This document shows, one piece after another, positions 9,034-17,878 of a DNA stretch of 41,348 nt. The translations under genes were made by a program, and so were the position numbers. The stretch is from Deltaproteobacteria bacterium (lineage in GTDB: Bacteria; Desulfobacterota; DSM-4660; Desulfatiglandales; Desulfatiglandaceae), in contig JAFDDR010000004.1 in NCBI GenBank assembly GCA_019310785.1, positions 1 through 41,348 of the forward strand, given 5' to 3'. Below the pieces are notes generated by a model. It saw only the letters and a list, made by a program, of their open reading frames with translations, had not been told where the DNA came from and ran no database searches. Numbering within the stretch: the stretch's first letter is position 1; every line of letters starts with the position of its first letter.

Positions 9034-9137
9034 CAAAGCCGAATATCTCTTGCCTCCCGCTGAACCTCAGCGGGAATCTTCAACTGGGCCATAGGACCAG
9101 GTTTTCAATGTAAGAACATAATCAGGAGGAAGATATC

Positions 9138-10577
9138 ATGGCCCTTAAAACCGCAGAAGAATATGTTGAGCGACTACGTGAAATGAAACCTAATGTTTAC
9201 GCCCACGGTAAAAAGATGGGAAGGGACGATCCCATACTAAAGCTCCCCATCAATACCCTCAAATTCACCTTTGATGCCGTAAATGACCCGGAATTAAGGG
9301 ACCTGGTAGTCACAGAGTCCCATCTCACTGGTGAAAAGATCAATCGTTTTACCTCTATTAACCTGAGCATAGAGGATCTTTACACACAACAGGAGATGAA
9401 ACGTAAATGCTGTCACCGTGTGGGAGGGTGTGTCCAGCGTTGTATGGCCACAGACACATTGAATGCCATGGGTGTTGTTTCCAAAGAGATCGATGACGAA
9501 AAGGGTACTCATTACCATGATAATTTTCTTGAGTTCCTGAAATATTATCAGGCCAATGATCTGGTGGGAAGTACATGCCAGACCGACGCAAAAGGGGACA
9601 GAAAAGCAAGACCCGCCCAGCAGGAAGACCCGGATCTTTACCTTCGCGTTGTGGAAAAAAACAGCAAGGGCATTGTTGTAAGGGGAGCCAAAACCCATAT
9701 CACAATGGGTCCTTACGTGGACGAACACTTAGTCCTTCCCACGCGCAACATGACAAAGGAGGAAAGCGACTGGGCCGTCTCCTTTGCCATTCCTGCGGAC
9801 ACAGACGGTATCAGGATCATTTCCCGCATTGTCACGCCCAGGGGAAGGATCGAGCTCAAGGCGCCCTATAATAATTATGGAGTATCCGACTCGGTAGTGG
9901 TCTTCGATAATGTGTTCGTTCCCTGGGAGAGGGTATTCATGTGCGGGGAATGGGAGTTTGCAGGCAGGCTGGCCCTCACCTTTGCCGGTTTTCACAGGCA
10001 TTCCTACTGCGGATGCAAACCCGCGGTGACCGATATAATCTTAGGTGCAACTGCCCTGGTTGCCGAGTATAACGGTGTAGGGAACTCCCCCCATATTGTG
10101 GATGAATTGACCGAACTGATGATTATAGCTGAACTGGTCTATGCATCGGGTATAGCGGCTGCGGCAAAGGCCACAAAAACCTCATCAGGGATCTATACCC
10201 CCAAATTTGTCTATTCCAATACAGGCAGGTACATGGCAGGAACCAATATCTACCACGAATACGATATCCTTACATCCATAGCAGGAGGCCTGCCTTCCAC
10301 TCTTCCCCCTGAAGAGGATTGGTTGAGCCCTGAAACCGGTCCGGACCTGGAAAAATACATAAGCCGGAAACCCGGCGTTCCCGCGGAAAAACTGCATCGC
10401 CTCTACCGTTTTATATCGGATTACTCCTGTTCGGCCATGTGTGGTTGGGCACAGTACGCCGGCGTACACGGCGGGGGCTCCCCTGTAATGGAAAAGATCG
10501 GAATCCGTTCACAATATGACCTTGAATCCAAAAAGGATATTGTCAAATATCTTGCAGGTATCAAGGATGAAGAGTAA
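9138..10577 (+). CDS. AbfD-like [4Fe-4S]/FAD acyl-CoA dehydratase, paralogue 1
   Basis: This 479-residue protein is in the HpaB/AbfD family and belongs to the 4-hydroxybutyryl-CoA dehydratase side, not the monooxygenases. The [4Fe-4S] ligands are all present: Cys98 and Cys102 (CVQRC), His286 and Cys293 (HRHSYCGCK), with Tyr290 and Lys294 at the positions of catalytic Tyr296 and Lys300 of the Clostridium aminobutyricum enzyme. Two deviations are seen: Asp251 replaces the Glu257 equivalent, and the Glu just before the HGxGSP motif is Ala. It therefore probably dehydrates or isomerises a related but different hydroxyacyl-CoA. ATG 9138 has the SD AGGAGGAAG. The gene is bracketed by 230-bp direct repeats and followed by a Cys-rich redox protein. 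Confidence 0.82.
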   Translation: MALKTAEEYVERLREMKPNVYAHGKKMGRDDPILKLPINTLKFTFDAVNDPELRDLVVTESHLTGEKINRFTSINLSIEDLYTQQEMKRKCCHRVGGCVQRCMATDTLNAMGVVSKEIDDEKGTHYHDNFLEFLKYYQANDLVGSTCQTDAKGDRKARPAQQEDPDLYLRVVEKNSKGIVVRGAKTHITMGPYVDEHLVLPTRNMTKEESDWAVSFAIPADTDGIRIISRIVTPRGRIELKAPYNNYGVSDSVVVFDNVFVPWERVFMCGEWEFAGRLALTFAGFHRHSYCGCKPAVTDIILGATALVAEYNGVGNSPHIVDELTELMIIAELVYASGIAAAAKATKTSSGIYTPKFVYSNTGRYMAGTNIYHEYDILTSIAGGLPSTLPPEEDWLSPETGPDLEKYISRKPGVPAEKLHRLYRFISDYSCSAMCGWAQYAGVHGGGSPVMEKIGIRSQYDLESKKDIVKYLAGIKDEE

Positions 10578-10591
10578 GAATTCTGGCCAAT

Positions 10592-10620
10592 CTCCGGCTC
10601 ATAGGGCCTACGGCCCGGAG
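10592..10620 (+). repeat. GC-rich hairpin after AbfD paralogue 1
   Basis: CTCCGG...CCGGAG stem enclosing the palindrome TAGGGCCTA. The same design recurs at 17986-18016 (CCTCCGG...CCGGAGG around GTAGGGCCTAC). It starts 15 nt after the stop codon and could act as a transcript end or stabiliser, but no T-run follows. Confidence 0.6.
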
Positions 10621-10621
10621 G

Positions 10622-10851
10622 GAGGACCAGGCTTTGGTTATCCCCACAGGGGATTTGCTTTGTTGGTATTTCATTGAACCATTGAAATTCCAAATATCAA
10701 ATCACAAATATCAAACAAATCACAATGACCAAAATTCGAAAATTCGAACAATGTCCTGTCCTGGAAAATTTTGGTCATTGGATATTGGAATTTGAGATTT
10801 ATTTGTAATTTGGTGCTTGGGATTTGTATTTTTGGACACAAAACTCCAAGG
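10622..10851. repeat. 230-bp direct repeat, copy B
   Basis: Second copy of the repeat at 8804-9033, same orientation, differing at scattered single positions. As in copy A, a block starting AGGACCAGGTTTTCAATG (10880-10903) follows and leads into the RBS of the next gene. The two copies lie about 1.8 kb apart and flank the whole AbfD paralogue 1 gene. Confidence 0.9.
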
Positions 10852-10927
10852 TCGAGCCATCTTGCTCTGACTTGCCCAGAGGACCAGGTTTTCAATGTAA
10901 GAATAAATATTCTAAATGGAGGATGTC

Positions 10928-11437
10928 ATGCCTGAACAAAAATCCAGGACTGAACTATTGGACAAGATTGAAAAAGCGGCGCACGATTATGAAAGGGATT
11001 TTCATGGCTGTTCAAGGTGTGTGTTGAAGCCCCTGCAAGACTATTTGGGCCTGGGAGATGATGCGAGCCTAAAAGCATCCACCACCCTTGCTGCCGGCGT
11101 TGCCATGCGGGGAGAGACATGTGGGGCCCTTATAGGGGGATTGCTGGCAGTTGGCATTGTTACTGCAAACGAGGACCTGAAAGATATCGGTGCCCTGACC
11201 AATTCTTTGGCTTCCGGGTTCAGGTTGGCAAAAAAGGTTGAAAGGGAATTCGGAACCACTAACTGTACAAAGATACAGACGGATAGATTGGGGCGGTTCT
11301 ACAGTCTCGCTGACCCTGAACAGTACAAGGCATTCATAGAGGCAGGAGGTTACAAAGAATGCCCTAAAGTTGTCGGAAAAATCGCCCGAATAACTGCGGA
11401 GTTTATACTCGATTATCAGGACAGAAATGCCCCATAG
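10928..11437 (+). CDS. C_GCAxxG_C_C-type cysteine-rich redox protein
   Basis: This 169-residue soluble protein matches the pattern of the C_GCAxxG_C_C family: a Cys pair in GCSRC near residue 30, then AAGVAMRGETCGALIGGLLAVG near residues 56-77, a Cys in TTNC and a final Cys in KECPKVVG. Members are small, probably metal- or redox-active proteins of anaerobes with no settled function. ATG 10928 is chosen because GGAGG lies 5 nt upstream; the ATG at 10916 overlaps that SD. It sits downstream of the AbfD-like gene with a duplicated leader, so the two may be co-regulated. A sensor kinase gene starts 29 bp after it. Confidence 0.8.
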   Translation: MPEQKSRTELLDKIEKAAHDYERDFHGCSRCVLKPLQDYLGLGDDASLKASTTLAAGVAMRGETCGALIGGLLAVGIVTANEDLKDIGALTNSLASGFRLAKKVEREFGTTNCTKIQTDRLGRFYSLADPEQYKAFIEAGGYKECPKVVGKIARITAEFILDYQDRNAP

Positions 11438-11466
11438 ATTTTTTGATGCAATTAGAGGATTTTCTG

Positions 11467-14052
11467 ATGACCGGGAAACCGACGTACAAAGAACTGGAAA
11501 AAAGGGTTGGAGATCTGGAACAACAGGTCGCTGGGTTGATGCGATCAAAGGAAGAGCCTGACAATCAGTTGAAAAAATTCCAGGTCCTTTATGACCTGGC
11601 AACGGCCATGACCACTGAACGCAGCCTCGATGATAATCTGCAGCTTATCGTGGAAGAGAGCAGAGAACTCCTGAAAGCAGACACCTCCCATATCGCTTTG
11701 CGGGATGAATCACGCGATGACGTGTTCATGCACAGCTTTTCCGGTATTAGAACAGAGGAATTTAAAAAAATGCGCATTCCTTTTGGTGAGGGGTTAGGTG
11801 GACTCGTTGCCAAGACAGGAAAGGGTTACATCATCGAAGACTACTTCACTAACAAGGAACTCATGAGACCGCTTCGTAAAATCGTAGCAGATGAGGGCCT
11901 TGTCTCCGGAATGGCCGCCCCAATTCAGATGGAAAACAAGAATCTCGGTGTTCTTTATCTCTTTAACCGGACAAAGACGCTTTTTTCTCAGTCCGATCTG
12001 GATACCCTGTTCCTTATTGCAAACATTGCAGCCATAGAGATAGCGCGTAACGAGATACAGGAGGCTCTGCGGACAGCACACAAAGAGCTGGAAAAAAAAG
12101 TGGCTGAACGAACTGCAGAACTTTCAGAATCCAATGCGCTCTTGAAACAGGAGATCGCCGAGCGAAAGCGGACAATGGAGGCTCTGCGTGGATCACAGAG
12201 GCGTATGAGGACCATCCTCGATTTTGCTCCTTATCCGATAGTAGTATTTACCCTGGATGGGCTGGTCTATTATCTGAATCCGGCGTTCACCGAGGTCTTC
12301 GGTTGGAGCCTTGCTGAACTTGAGGGGAAAAGTATTCCTTACGTTCCCCCTGGACTGGAGGAAGAGACAAGTGAAAGCATTAAGAAGCTCTTTGAAGAAA
12401 AAACCATCCTGCGTTACGAAACAAGGAGGCTGACCAAAGATGGCCGGATCCTGAATGTGGTTATGAGGGGCGCCGTGTATGCGGATTCCAAAAACAAGCC
12501 TGCCGGAGAATTAGTGATCTTGAGGGATATTACCCGGGAAAAAAGGATTGCACAAAACAATAAGGCAATGCTCCGTATCAGCATGGCGCTCCCGGAATAC
12601 CCAGATCTGGATATGCTTCTGGATTACATCACTCATGAAATGAAACGACTCTTAAACACAGAGGGAGGCATTGTTACGCTGCTTGATGAGGAAAAACAAG
12701 AGATCTTTTTTCTAAGCGCAGCCTATGACGACAAAGCCACCCAGGAAAGGGTAAAGGGTATGCGTTTCGGGCTCAACCTTATGGATCAGTTTGTTGCGAT
12801 CAAGGGTATCAGGACCGGCGAACCGGTTATTGTTAATGATACTTCCAAGGCCCCCAAGTCCTATCCCGTGAGAGATAAAATGCTCGGATACCAGACAAGG
12901 AATTTCCTGCAGGTTTCCTTAAAGAGCAGCGATCGGATTATTGGGGTGTTGACTGCCATAAACAAAAAAGAGGGGGACTTTGACGAGACAGACGTTGAAA
13001 TATTGAACATGGTGGCAGGAACCGTTGTCCTTTCCGTTGAAAACGCCCGGTTTTCTGACGAACTGAAAAGGGCCTACAAAGAGGTATCGAGCTTGAACCG
13101 AGCGAAAGACAAGGTTATCCACCACCTGTCTCATGAATTGAAGACACCTGCTGCTGTCCTCTCCGGATCTTTGAAGACCCTAACGAAGAGACTGACAAAC
13201 CTCCCTGAGGAAACATGGAAGGCCGCAATGGAAAGGATCACAAGGAATCTGGATCGGATTATGGAGATTCAAAGGGAAACGGAAGACATAATACGGGAAA
13301 GACAATACAAAACCCATGATCTCCTCGTAATGATGCTCGATGAGTGCACCGATGAATTAGAGACCTTAATTGCCGAAGAGGTTGGCGAAGGACCTATGGT
13401 TGACCGTATCAGAAAACGTATTGAGGATATATTCGGCCTTAAAGAGATGGTTCCGGAGAAACTTCACCTTAACGAGTTTGCCAGAGAAAGACTTGAGAAA
13501 CTTAAACCCTTGTTTTCCCGCCGCCAGGTGGAAATCATAAGTTCCCTTGAACCCGTACCGTCCATCTATATTCCTCAAGACCCATTGCAAAAGATAATCG
13601 ACGGCCTGGTCAAGAATGCCATAGAAAATACGCCTGATGAGGGAAAGATTGAGATAATCGTACAAAAGAAAGCTAACAGCGCTGAAATGGTGGTGCGCGA
13701 CTTTGGCGTGGGAATTACGGAAGAGAACCAGATGCGGATATTTGAAGGCTTTTTTGCAACCCAGGAAACAATGGACTATTCCTCTAAAACGCCCTTTGAT
13801 TTCAATGCCGGAGGCAAAGGGGCAGACCTGTTACGCATGAAGATCTTCTCTGAACGATATAATTTCGATATAGATATGGTGACTTCAAGGTGCCGGTATA
13901 TTCCGAAAGAGAGTGACATCTGCCCCGGAAGAATCAGCAAATGCTCCTTTTGCATGAAGAAAGAAGACTGCCATCTTTCAGGTGGGACTACATTCAGACT
14001 TCAATTTCCCGGAGTGCCGGAAGATTCAATTCCGCCAGGGACTCATTCCTGA
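11467..14052 (+). CDS. GAF-PAS-GAF sensor histidine kinase with C-terminal Cys cluster
   Basis: This 861-residue cytoplasmic sensor kinase has no membrane segments. Domains in order are: N-terminal coil (TGKPTYKELEKRVGDLEQQV), GAF about 45-195, coiled coil about 200-240, PAS about 250-370, GAF about 385-530, HisKA with phospho-acceptor His556 (HHLSHELKTP) and HATPase_c (N box KNAIENTPDEG, G1 DFGVGI). The ATP-binding domain is unusual: after GGKGADLLRMK, where the last glycine box is expected, there is an insertion with five cysteines (C809, C819, C826, C829, C835) before the final strand GGTTFRLQFP. ATG 11467 is preferred over TTG/ATG at 11443/11446 because GAGGA lies 7 nt before it. The cognate regulator is unclear; the receiver protein at 17137-17661 is one candidate. 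Confidence 0.88.
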   Translation: MTGKPTYKELEKRVGDLEQQVAGLMRSKEEPDNQLKKFQVLYDLATAMTTERSLDDNLQLIVEESRELLKADTSHIALRDESRDDVFMHSFSGIRTEEFKKMRIPFGEGLGGLVAKTGKGYIIEDYFTNKELMRPLRKIVADEGLVSGMAAPIQMENKNLGVLYLFNRTKTLFSQSDLDTLFLIANIAAIEIARNEIQEALRTAHKELEKKVAERTAELSESNALLKQEIAERKRTMEALRGSQRRMRTILDFAPYPIVVFTLDGLVYYLNPAFTEVFGWSLAELEGKSIPYVPPGLEEETSESIKKLFEEKTILRYETRRLTKDGRILNVVMRGAVYADSKNKPAGELVILRDITREKRIAQNNKAMLRISMALPEYPDLDMLLDYITHEMKRLLNTEGGIVTLLDEEKQEIFFLSAAYDDKATQERVKGMRFGLNLMDQFVAIKGIRTGEPVIVNDTSKAPKSYPVRDKMLGYQTRNFLQVSLKSSDRIIGVLTAINKKEGDFDETDVEILNMVAGTVVLSVENARFSDELKRAYKEVSSLNRAKDKVIHHLSHELKTPAAVLSGSLKTLTKRLTNLPEETWKAAMERITRNLDRIMEIQRETEDIIRERQYKTHDLLVMMLDECTDELETLIAEEVGEGPMVDRIRKRIEDIFGLKEMVPEKLHLNEFARERLEKLKPLFSRRQVEIISSLEPVPSIYIPQDPLQKIIDGLVKNAIENTPDEGKIEIIVQKKANSAEMVVRDFGVGITEENQMRIFEGFFATQETMDYSSKTPFDFNAGGKGADLLRMKIFSERYNFDIDMVTSRCRYIPKESDICPGRISKCSFCMKKEDCHLSGGTTFRLQFPGVPEDSIPPGTHS

Positions 14053-14080
14053 CGATCTATGTCGAAAAGACACAATAAAA

Positions 14081-15526
14081 TCAAAGCCCACACAATTTGT
14101 ATGCGCAGGACTTTGCAGACTCAATGTCGGCCAATCGTGTAATCATGATTTTTTGGGCCTGTGGAGAGCCGGCCCCATGAATGGATTCGGTTAAATAGGA
14201 AACAGCGCCAGTCCCTAATGTGATATTCTCAATAAGTCGCAATATGCGTACGCGTTTTTCACTGTCTACTCCTGATTTTCCCACGAGATACTTCTTAATA
14301 TATGGCCCTATCTCAGGGTTATCCTGGTCATCGAGAGATGGCATGGTAACCAGAAGACCACCGGCTATGTCCTGGGCCAAACGGGATATGTCAAAAGGAA
14401 AACGGGTAATATTGAGTTTACATACGTTGGCCAACAGGTGGTCGACTGCATAAGCGCCGCTTGGTGTTTTATAGCCTTTTCCGGCGCTTGCCAGTGCCCC
14501 GGCATGAAGGGTCTCGTTAAGATGTATCATCTCCGCTATTTTATCCTTGATATGGGAGGTTTTCTCCGTGCCGTGGGCCTCAGCAATGGCCGCCGTTGCC
14601 CCGATGAGTACATCACCGACCCCCACCTTACACCCGCCATAACTGGCCCTGTGGTGTGACGCAAAAAGTTCTACCAGGCGACCGGCAAAAGGATATTCCC
14701 CTTTCATGAATATCCTTTCTTCAGGGACAAAGACATCATCAAAAACTACCATGGATTCACAGCCACCATAATACAAATTGCCGGTATCCGATCGATTAGC
14801 TTCAAGACGCCTCGTATCCGAGGGCTGACGTCCGTAGATAAAGGTTATACCTTCAGTGTTTGCGGGCACGGCAAAGGCCACGGCATAGTCCTTATCCTCT
14901 TCCTGAAGGGCCCTGGTCGGCATTACTATTACTTCGTGAGAATTAACGCCACCGGTTATGTGCATTTTCGCACCCCTTACCACTATGCCTCTATTTTTCT
15001 CTTCCACAATATGAACGTACTGATCAGGATCCTCCTGCTTCGACGGCGAAAGGCTTCGGTCTCCTTTGCTGTCTGTCATACAGGCGGCCGGTACGAGATC
15101 ATTTGATTGCATATATTTCATGAAATCCGCAAAACGGTCATGATATCTGGTTCCGAATCCCTGATCCAGTTCATAAGTGATGGCATATACGCTATTCATA
15201 CAGTCCAGGCCCGCACAGCGCTGAAAACAGCAGGCCGTCTTTCTGCCCATTTCTCTCAGCATAAGAATTTTGTTTACAAGATCCTCAATATTGTGCTGAA
15301 TATGAGTGAAACGGTTGATCGTTTCACCGGTGAGATGAGACTGCGCTGTAAATAATGCTTTCATATCCTCCTGTTCAGCCTGTTGATAAGTCTCGGCCAT
15401 TGCCATGGCCGGTGGTTTTGATATGGGATGATCCGGTACGCTCTCTACCTTTTCTCCCTGAATGAACACCTGATGACCGAGACCCCTCAGACTCGACAGA
15501 TACTGCTCTTTTGTCATTAACGCCAT
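14081..15526 (-). CDS. abfD: 4-hydroxybutyryl-CoA dehydratase / vinylacetyl-CoA isomerase (canonical paralogue 2)
   Basis: This 481-residue protein is the best match of the three to authentic 4-hydroxybutyryl-CoA dehydratase, which converts 4-hydroxybutyryl-CoA to crotonyl-CoA with FAD and a [4Fe-4S] cluster. Ligands are Cys100 and Cys104 (CFQRC, with the conserved Gln between), His292 and Cys299; Tyr296, Lys300 and Glu257 are at the very numbers known for the C. aminobutyricum enzyme, and the Glu before HGAGSPQAQ is kept. ATG 15526 has the SD AAGGGAGGGAG. It lies downstream of an iron alcohol dehydrogenase (15785-16963) that fits 4-hydroxybutyrate dehydrogenase, separated by a 222-bp inverted-repeat element. 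It converges with the sensor kinase gene, 28 bp apart, with no clear terminator between. Confidence 0.88.
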   Translation of the reverse strand: MALMTKEQYLSSLRGLGHQVFIQGEKVESVPDHPISKPPAMAMAETYQQAEQEDMKALFTAQSHLTGETINRFTHIQHNIEDLVNKILMLREMGRKTACCFQRCAGLDCMNSVYAITYELDQGFGTRYHDRFADFMKYMQSNDLVPAACMTDSKGDRSLSPSKQEDPDQYVHIVEEKNRGIVVRGAKMHITGGVNSHEVIVMPTRALQEEDKDYAVAFAVPANTEGITFIYGRQPSDTRRLEANRSDTGNLYYGGCESMVVFDDVFVPEERIFMKGEYPFAGRLVELFASHHRASYGGCKVGVGDVLIGATAAIAEAHGTEKTSHIKDKIAEMIHLNETLHAGALASAGKGYKTPSGAYAVDHLLANVCKLNITRFPFDISRLAQDIAGGLLVTMPSLDDQDNPEIGPYIKKYLVGKSGVDSEKRVRILRLIENITLGTGAVSYLTESIHGAGSPQAQKIMITRLADIESAKSCAYKLCGL

Positions 15527-15558
15527 GGCTCCCTCCCTTTCGTCATAAAAAAAACTGG

Positions 15559-15780
15559 TAACTGCTCAGGTTCAACGTTCAAAGGTTCAGGGTTCAAGGT
15601 TAGATTGATGAAAGACAGTTTCGAGTCTAAACCAAATGCCTAATTCATCCCGTTCTTGCAGAACACTAAGTGCTATTGCATACAAATCCGGAGCAAATTC
15701 TTTGTTGCAGAGGAGATATGGAGAAAACAGCAAAGCGATTAACCTTGAACTGTGAACCGTGAACCAGACAACCTGAGTTA
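15559..15780. repeat. 222-bp element with inverted ends between adh and abfD
   Basis: The left end (TAACTGCTCAGGTTCAACG, then GGTTCAGGGTTCAAGGTTA) is the imperfect complement of the right end (TTAACCTTGAACTGTGAACC, then ACAACCTGAGTTA). A fragment of the same GGTTCAGGGTTCAACG sequence recurs at 26846-26890. The interior has one stretch, 15604-15741 on the minus strand, that reads as an uninterrupted coding-like frame without a start. The element separates two genes that would otherwise form a tight operon. Confidence 0.75.
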
Positions 15781-15784
15781 CAAA

Positions 15785-16963
15785 CTAAACTCCCTTCCAC
15801 ATATCCCGGAAAAGCTGCCTGAGATTTTCTCCCTTGCACTCGCAAGGGGTCGTGAACATATTTGGATCCTTATTAGCGAGATGAACCAGGGTATCCATGC
15901 CTTCGTTCATCTGGTTTTCTGTGATGGCTGCTTCCTTCAGGCTTAAGGGTTCACCGATTTCTCTTTCCAGGTCCCTGATTTTTTCAATAAATCTCTGTAT
16001 CCTATCCTGATCCGACCCGGCATCAATTCCTACGAATTTGGCGGCAGTCACAAGCCGTTCTACGGGGTCGGGTGCCTTGGGAGAAGGCGGAGTTGAAGAG
16101 ATATACTCGAGTGAATATGGTAGCGCAATTCCCACTGCCCGGCCATGGGGGATATGATAAAGGGCTCCTGCCGAATGCGCTAAGGCATGGGAAAGACCTG
16201 TGTTACTGTTACCGAATCCTAATCCGGCTATGGTGGCGGCATTCTGCATTTTCTCCCTGGCCATCAGATCGCTGCCGTCCCGGCACGCCTTGGGAAGCCA
16301 TTCAAAGACCATTTTCATGGCCTGCAGGCAAAGTCCGTCGCTGAAATCGGTCTGCTGTTTGGATGTATAGCCGTCCACGGCATGACCCAGGACGTCTATG
16401 CCGGTGCTTGCGGTCAATTCCTTAGGCATCCCCATTGTAAGCTCTGCATCCAGAACCGACAGATCAGGGACAATGTCATTATGTGCGAATATCTGCTTTT
16501 GCTGATTGACCGTATCCGTGAGCACCGCCACCCATGTGACATCCGCACCAGTGCCGCTGGTGGTAGGCACGGACAAAAACCTTGCCTTCTTCCGCAGGTT
16601 TAACTCGACTTTCGGAAGAATAGGTTTACCTTCCAGTTCAGGCCTTTCATAAAGTACCCATGCCGCCTTTGCAGTGTCTATGGCGGATCCACCGCCAAAA
16701 CCAATGACCCATTGCGGTTCAAAATCAAGAAGGACCCTGCTGCCGGCAAGCGCCACATCAATAGAAGGATCCTGCTCTGCCCCGTCCCAGATCTTTACCA
16801 AAAAACCCGCTTTTTTTACCGTCTCCACGAGTCTGTCAGTATGCCTAACCATGGTCTTATCCGTAATCAGCACCGCCCTGCTTCCCTTTCCTTCCATTTC
16901 AGTGCCTAACCTTTTCAATGAACCCTTGCCAAAGAGCACCTTCGGGCTGAGAAAATACGACAT
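15785..16963 (-). CDS. Iron-containing alcohol dehydrogenase, probably 4-hydroxybutyrate dehydrogenase
   Basis: This 392-residue group III (iron-dependent) alcohol dehydrogenase has the NAD-binding GFGGGSAIDTAKA motif near residue 90. Metal ligands fit the family spacing: Asp189 and His193 (GIDVLGHAVDGYTS), His258 and His272 (GLSHALAHSAG...HIPHG). The length is standard. ATG 16963 follows a strong SD (AAGGAGGAG). Its position directly upstream of the canonical abfD suggests oxidation of 4-hydroxybutyrate or reduction of succinate semialdehyde; this substrate is inferred from context, since family members are hard to tell apart by sequence. Confidence 0.88.
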   Translation of the reverse strand: MSYFLSPKVLFGKGSLKRLGTEMEGKGSRAVLITDKTMVRHTDRLVETVKKAGFLVKIWDGAEQDPSIDVALAGSRVLLDFEPQWVIGFGGGSAIDTAKAAWVLYERPELEGKPILPKVELNLRKKARFLSVPTTSGTGADVTWVAVLTDTVNQQKQIFAHNDIVPDLSVLDAELTMGMPKELTASTGIDVLGHAVDGYTSKQQTDFSDGLCLQAMKMVFEWLPKACRDGSDLMAREKMQNAATIAGLGFGNSNTGLSHALAHSAGALYHIPHGRAVGIALPYSLEYISSTPPSPKAPDPVERLVTAAKFVGIDAGSDQDRIQRFIEKIRDLEREIGEPLSLKEAAITENQMNEGMDTLVHLANKDPNMFTTPCECKGENLRQLFRDMWKGV

Positions 16964-17136
16964 TTTCTCTCCTCCTTTTATAGATGATTTTCACACGAAT
17001 GCAAGATGAGCGACATTAACAAACATTCATTGAGGCAGGGGACTACAGAGAGTATTCCAGAGAACTTGCAATATTCCCGGGTTTTTTTATAAAACCAAAA
17101 TGGGACCCATGAAAAAAAGTTGATATACAATGAGAT

Positions 17137-17661
17137 TTACATAAGCTCCTGAAGCTCATCCTTTGAAACCTTGTATGTTTCGTCAAACTCTGTCCAGAAC
17201 TTTTTGTCCTTGTTTTTCCATCCATACCCGAATCGGTCGTCAAAGTAAGATCCCAAACGCGCAAACCAGTTGCCTGACTTTTCAATGCCCTTTTCCCGGG
17301 CCAGGAATATTTCTTTCAGGTAAATGTCAATATCGCTAATTTTGTCCTTGGGGATATAGGATTTGGCTCCAAGCTTCACTGAATCTATCAGATTTTCGGG
17401 GTTCAGTCCATGGGCCGTGAGCATTAGGGCCGGGATCTTTTTTTTCATGGCAATCTTCAACAAATCAAATCCCCTGACACCCATAATGTCCAAAATCACC
17501 GCATCATAAACCTTGCTCTCCAAAAGTTCCCTGGCCAATTCATACGTGGTTGCGGTTTCCATCTCACACTCATCAAGCATATCTTTAAGTGTGTCCAGCA
17601 CGTCGGGTTCATCATCCACTGCAAGTATCTTTTTCCCTTTTAGGATATCATTGTCGGCCAT
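17137..17661 (-). CDS. Receiver-domain response regulator without output domain
   Basis: This 174-residue protein has a CheY-like receiver at residues 9-120: acidic pair in AVDDEPD, phospho-acceptor Asp58 in VILDIMGVRG, Thr82 (LTAHG) and Lys105 (IPKDK). About 60 residues follow, rich in aromatic and charged residues (NWFARLGSYFDDRFGYGW), not a DNA-binding domain I recognise. ATG 17661 has the SD AAGGAGAA. It probably relays a phosphate within a multi-step pathway or binds a partner protein. It is 173 bp upstream of the alcohol dehydrogenase gene in the opposite sense of genome order but on the same strand, and no kinase is adjacent. Confidence 0.85.
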   Translation of the reverse strand: MADNDILKGKKILAVDDEPDVLDTLKDMLDECEMETATTYELARELLESKVYDAVILDIMGVRGFDLLKIAMKKKIPALMLTAHGLNPENLIDSVKLGAKSYIPKDKISDIDIYLKEIFLAREKGIEKSGNWFARLGSYFDDRFGYGWKNKDKKFWTEFDETYKVSKDELQELM

Positions 17662-17878
17662 GATTGCTAATTCTCCTTATATAAAATGTTTTGAAAACAA
17701 GATTGTCATAATGTTATAGAAACATCATTGTATAGTCAAGCTCGAACTCAGGGGGCATTACAGAACATATCTTTCTGTTCAGTATAACTTTTTCTTAACA
17801 ACAGACGATCGGCTGTCTCTTAAAAAAAATAGGCTCCTCACAAGAATCTGTGGGTAATAATTTTTGTTTAAAGGGAAA

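Noticed and set aside
8853-9092. Minus-strand open frame in the repeat (and its twin at 10671-10895)
   Set aside because: Both translate the same AT-rich dispersed repeat (CPKIQIPSTKLQIN-like). No RBS, and the similarity follows the DNA repeat, not protein conservation.
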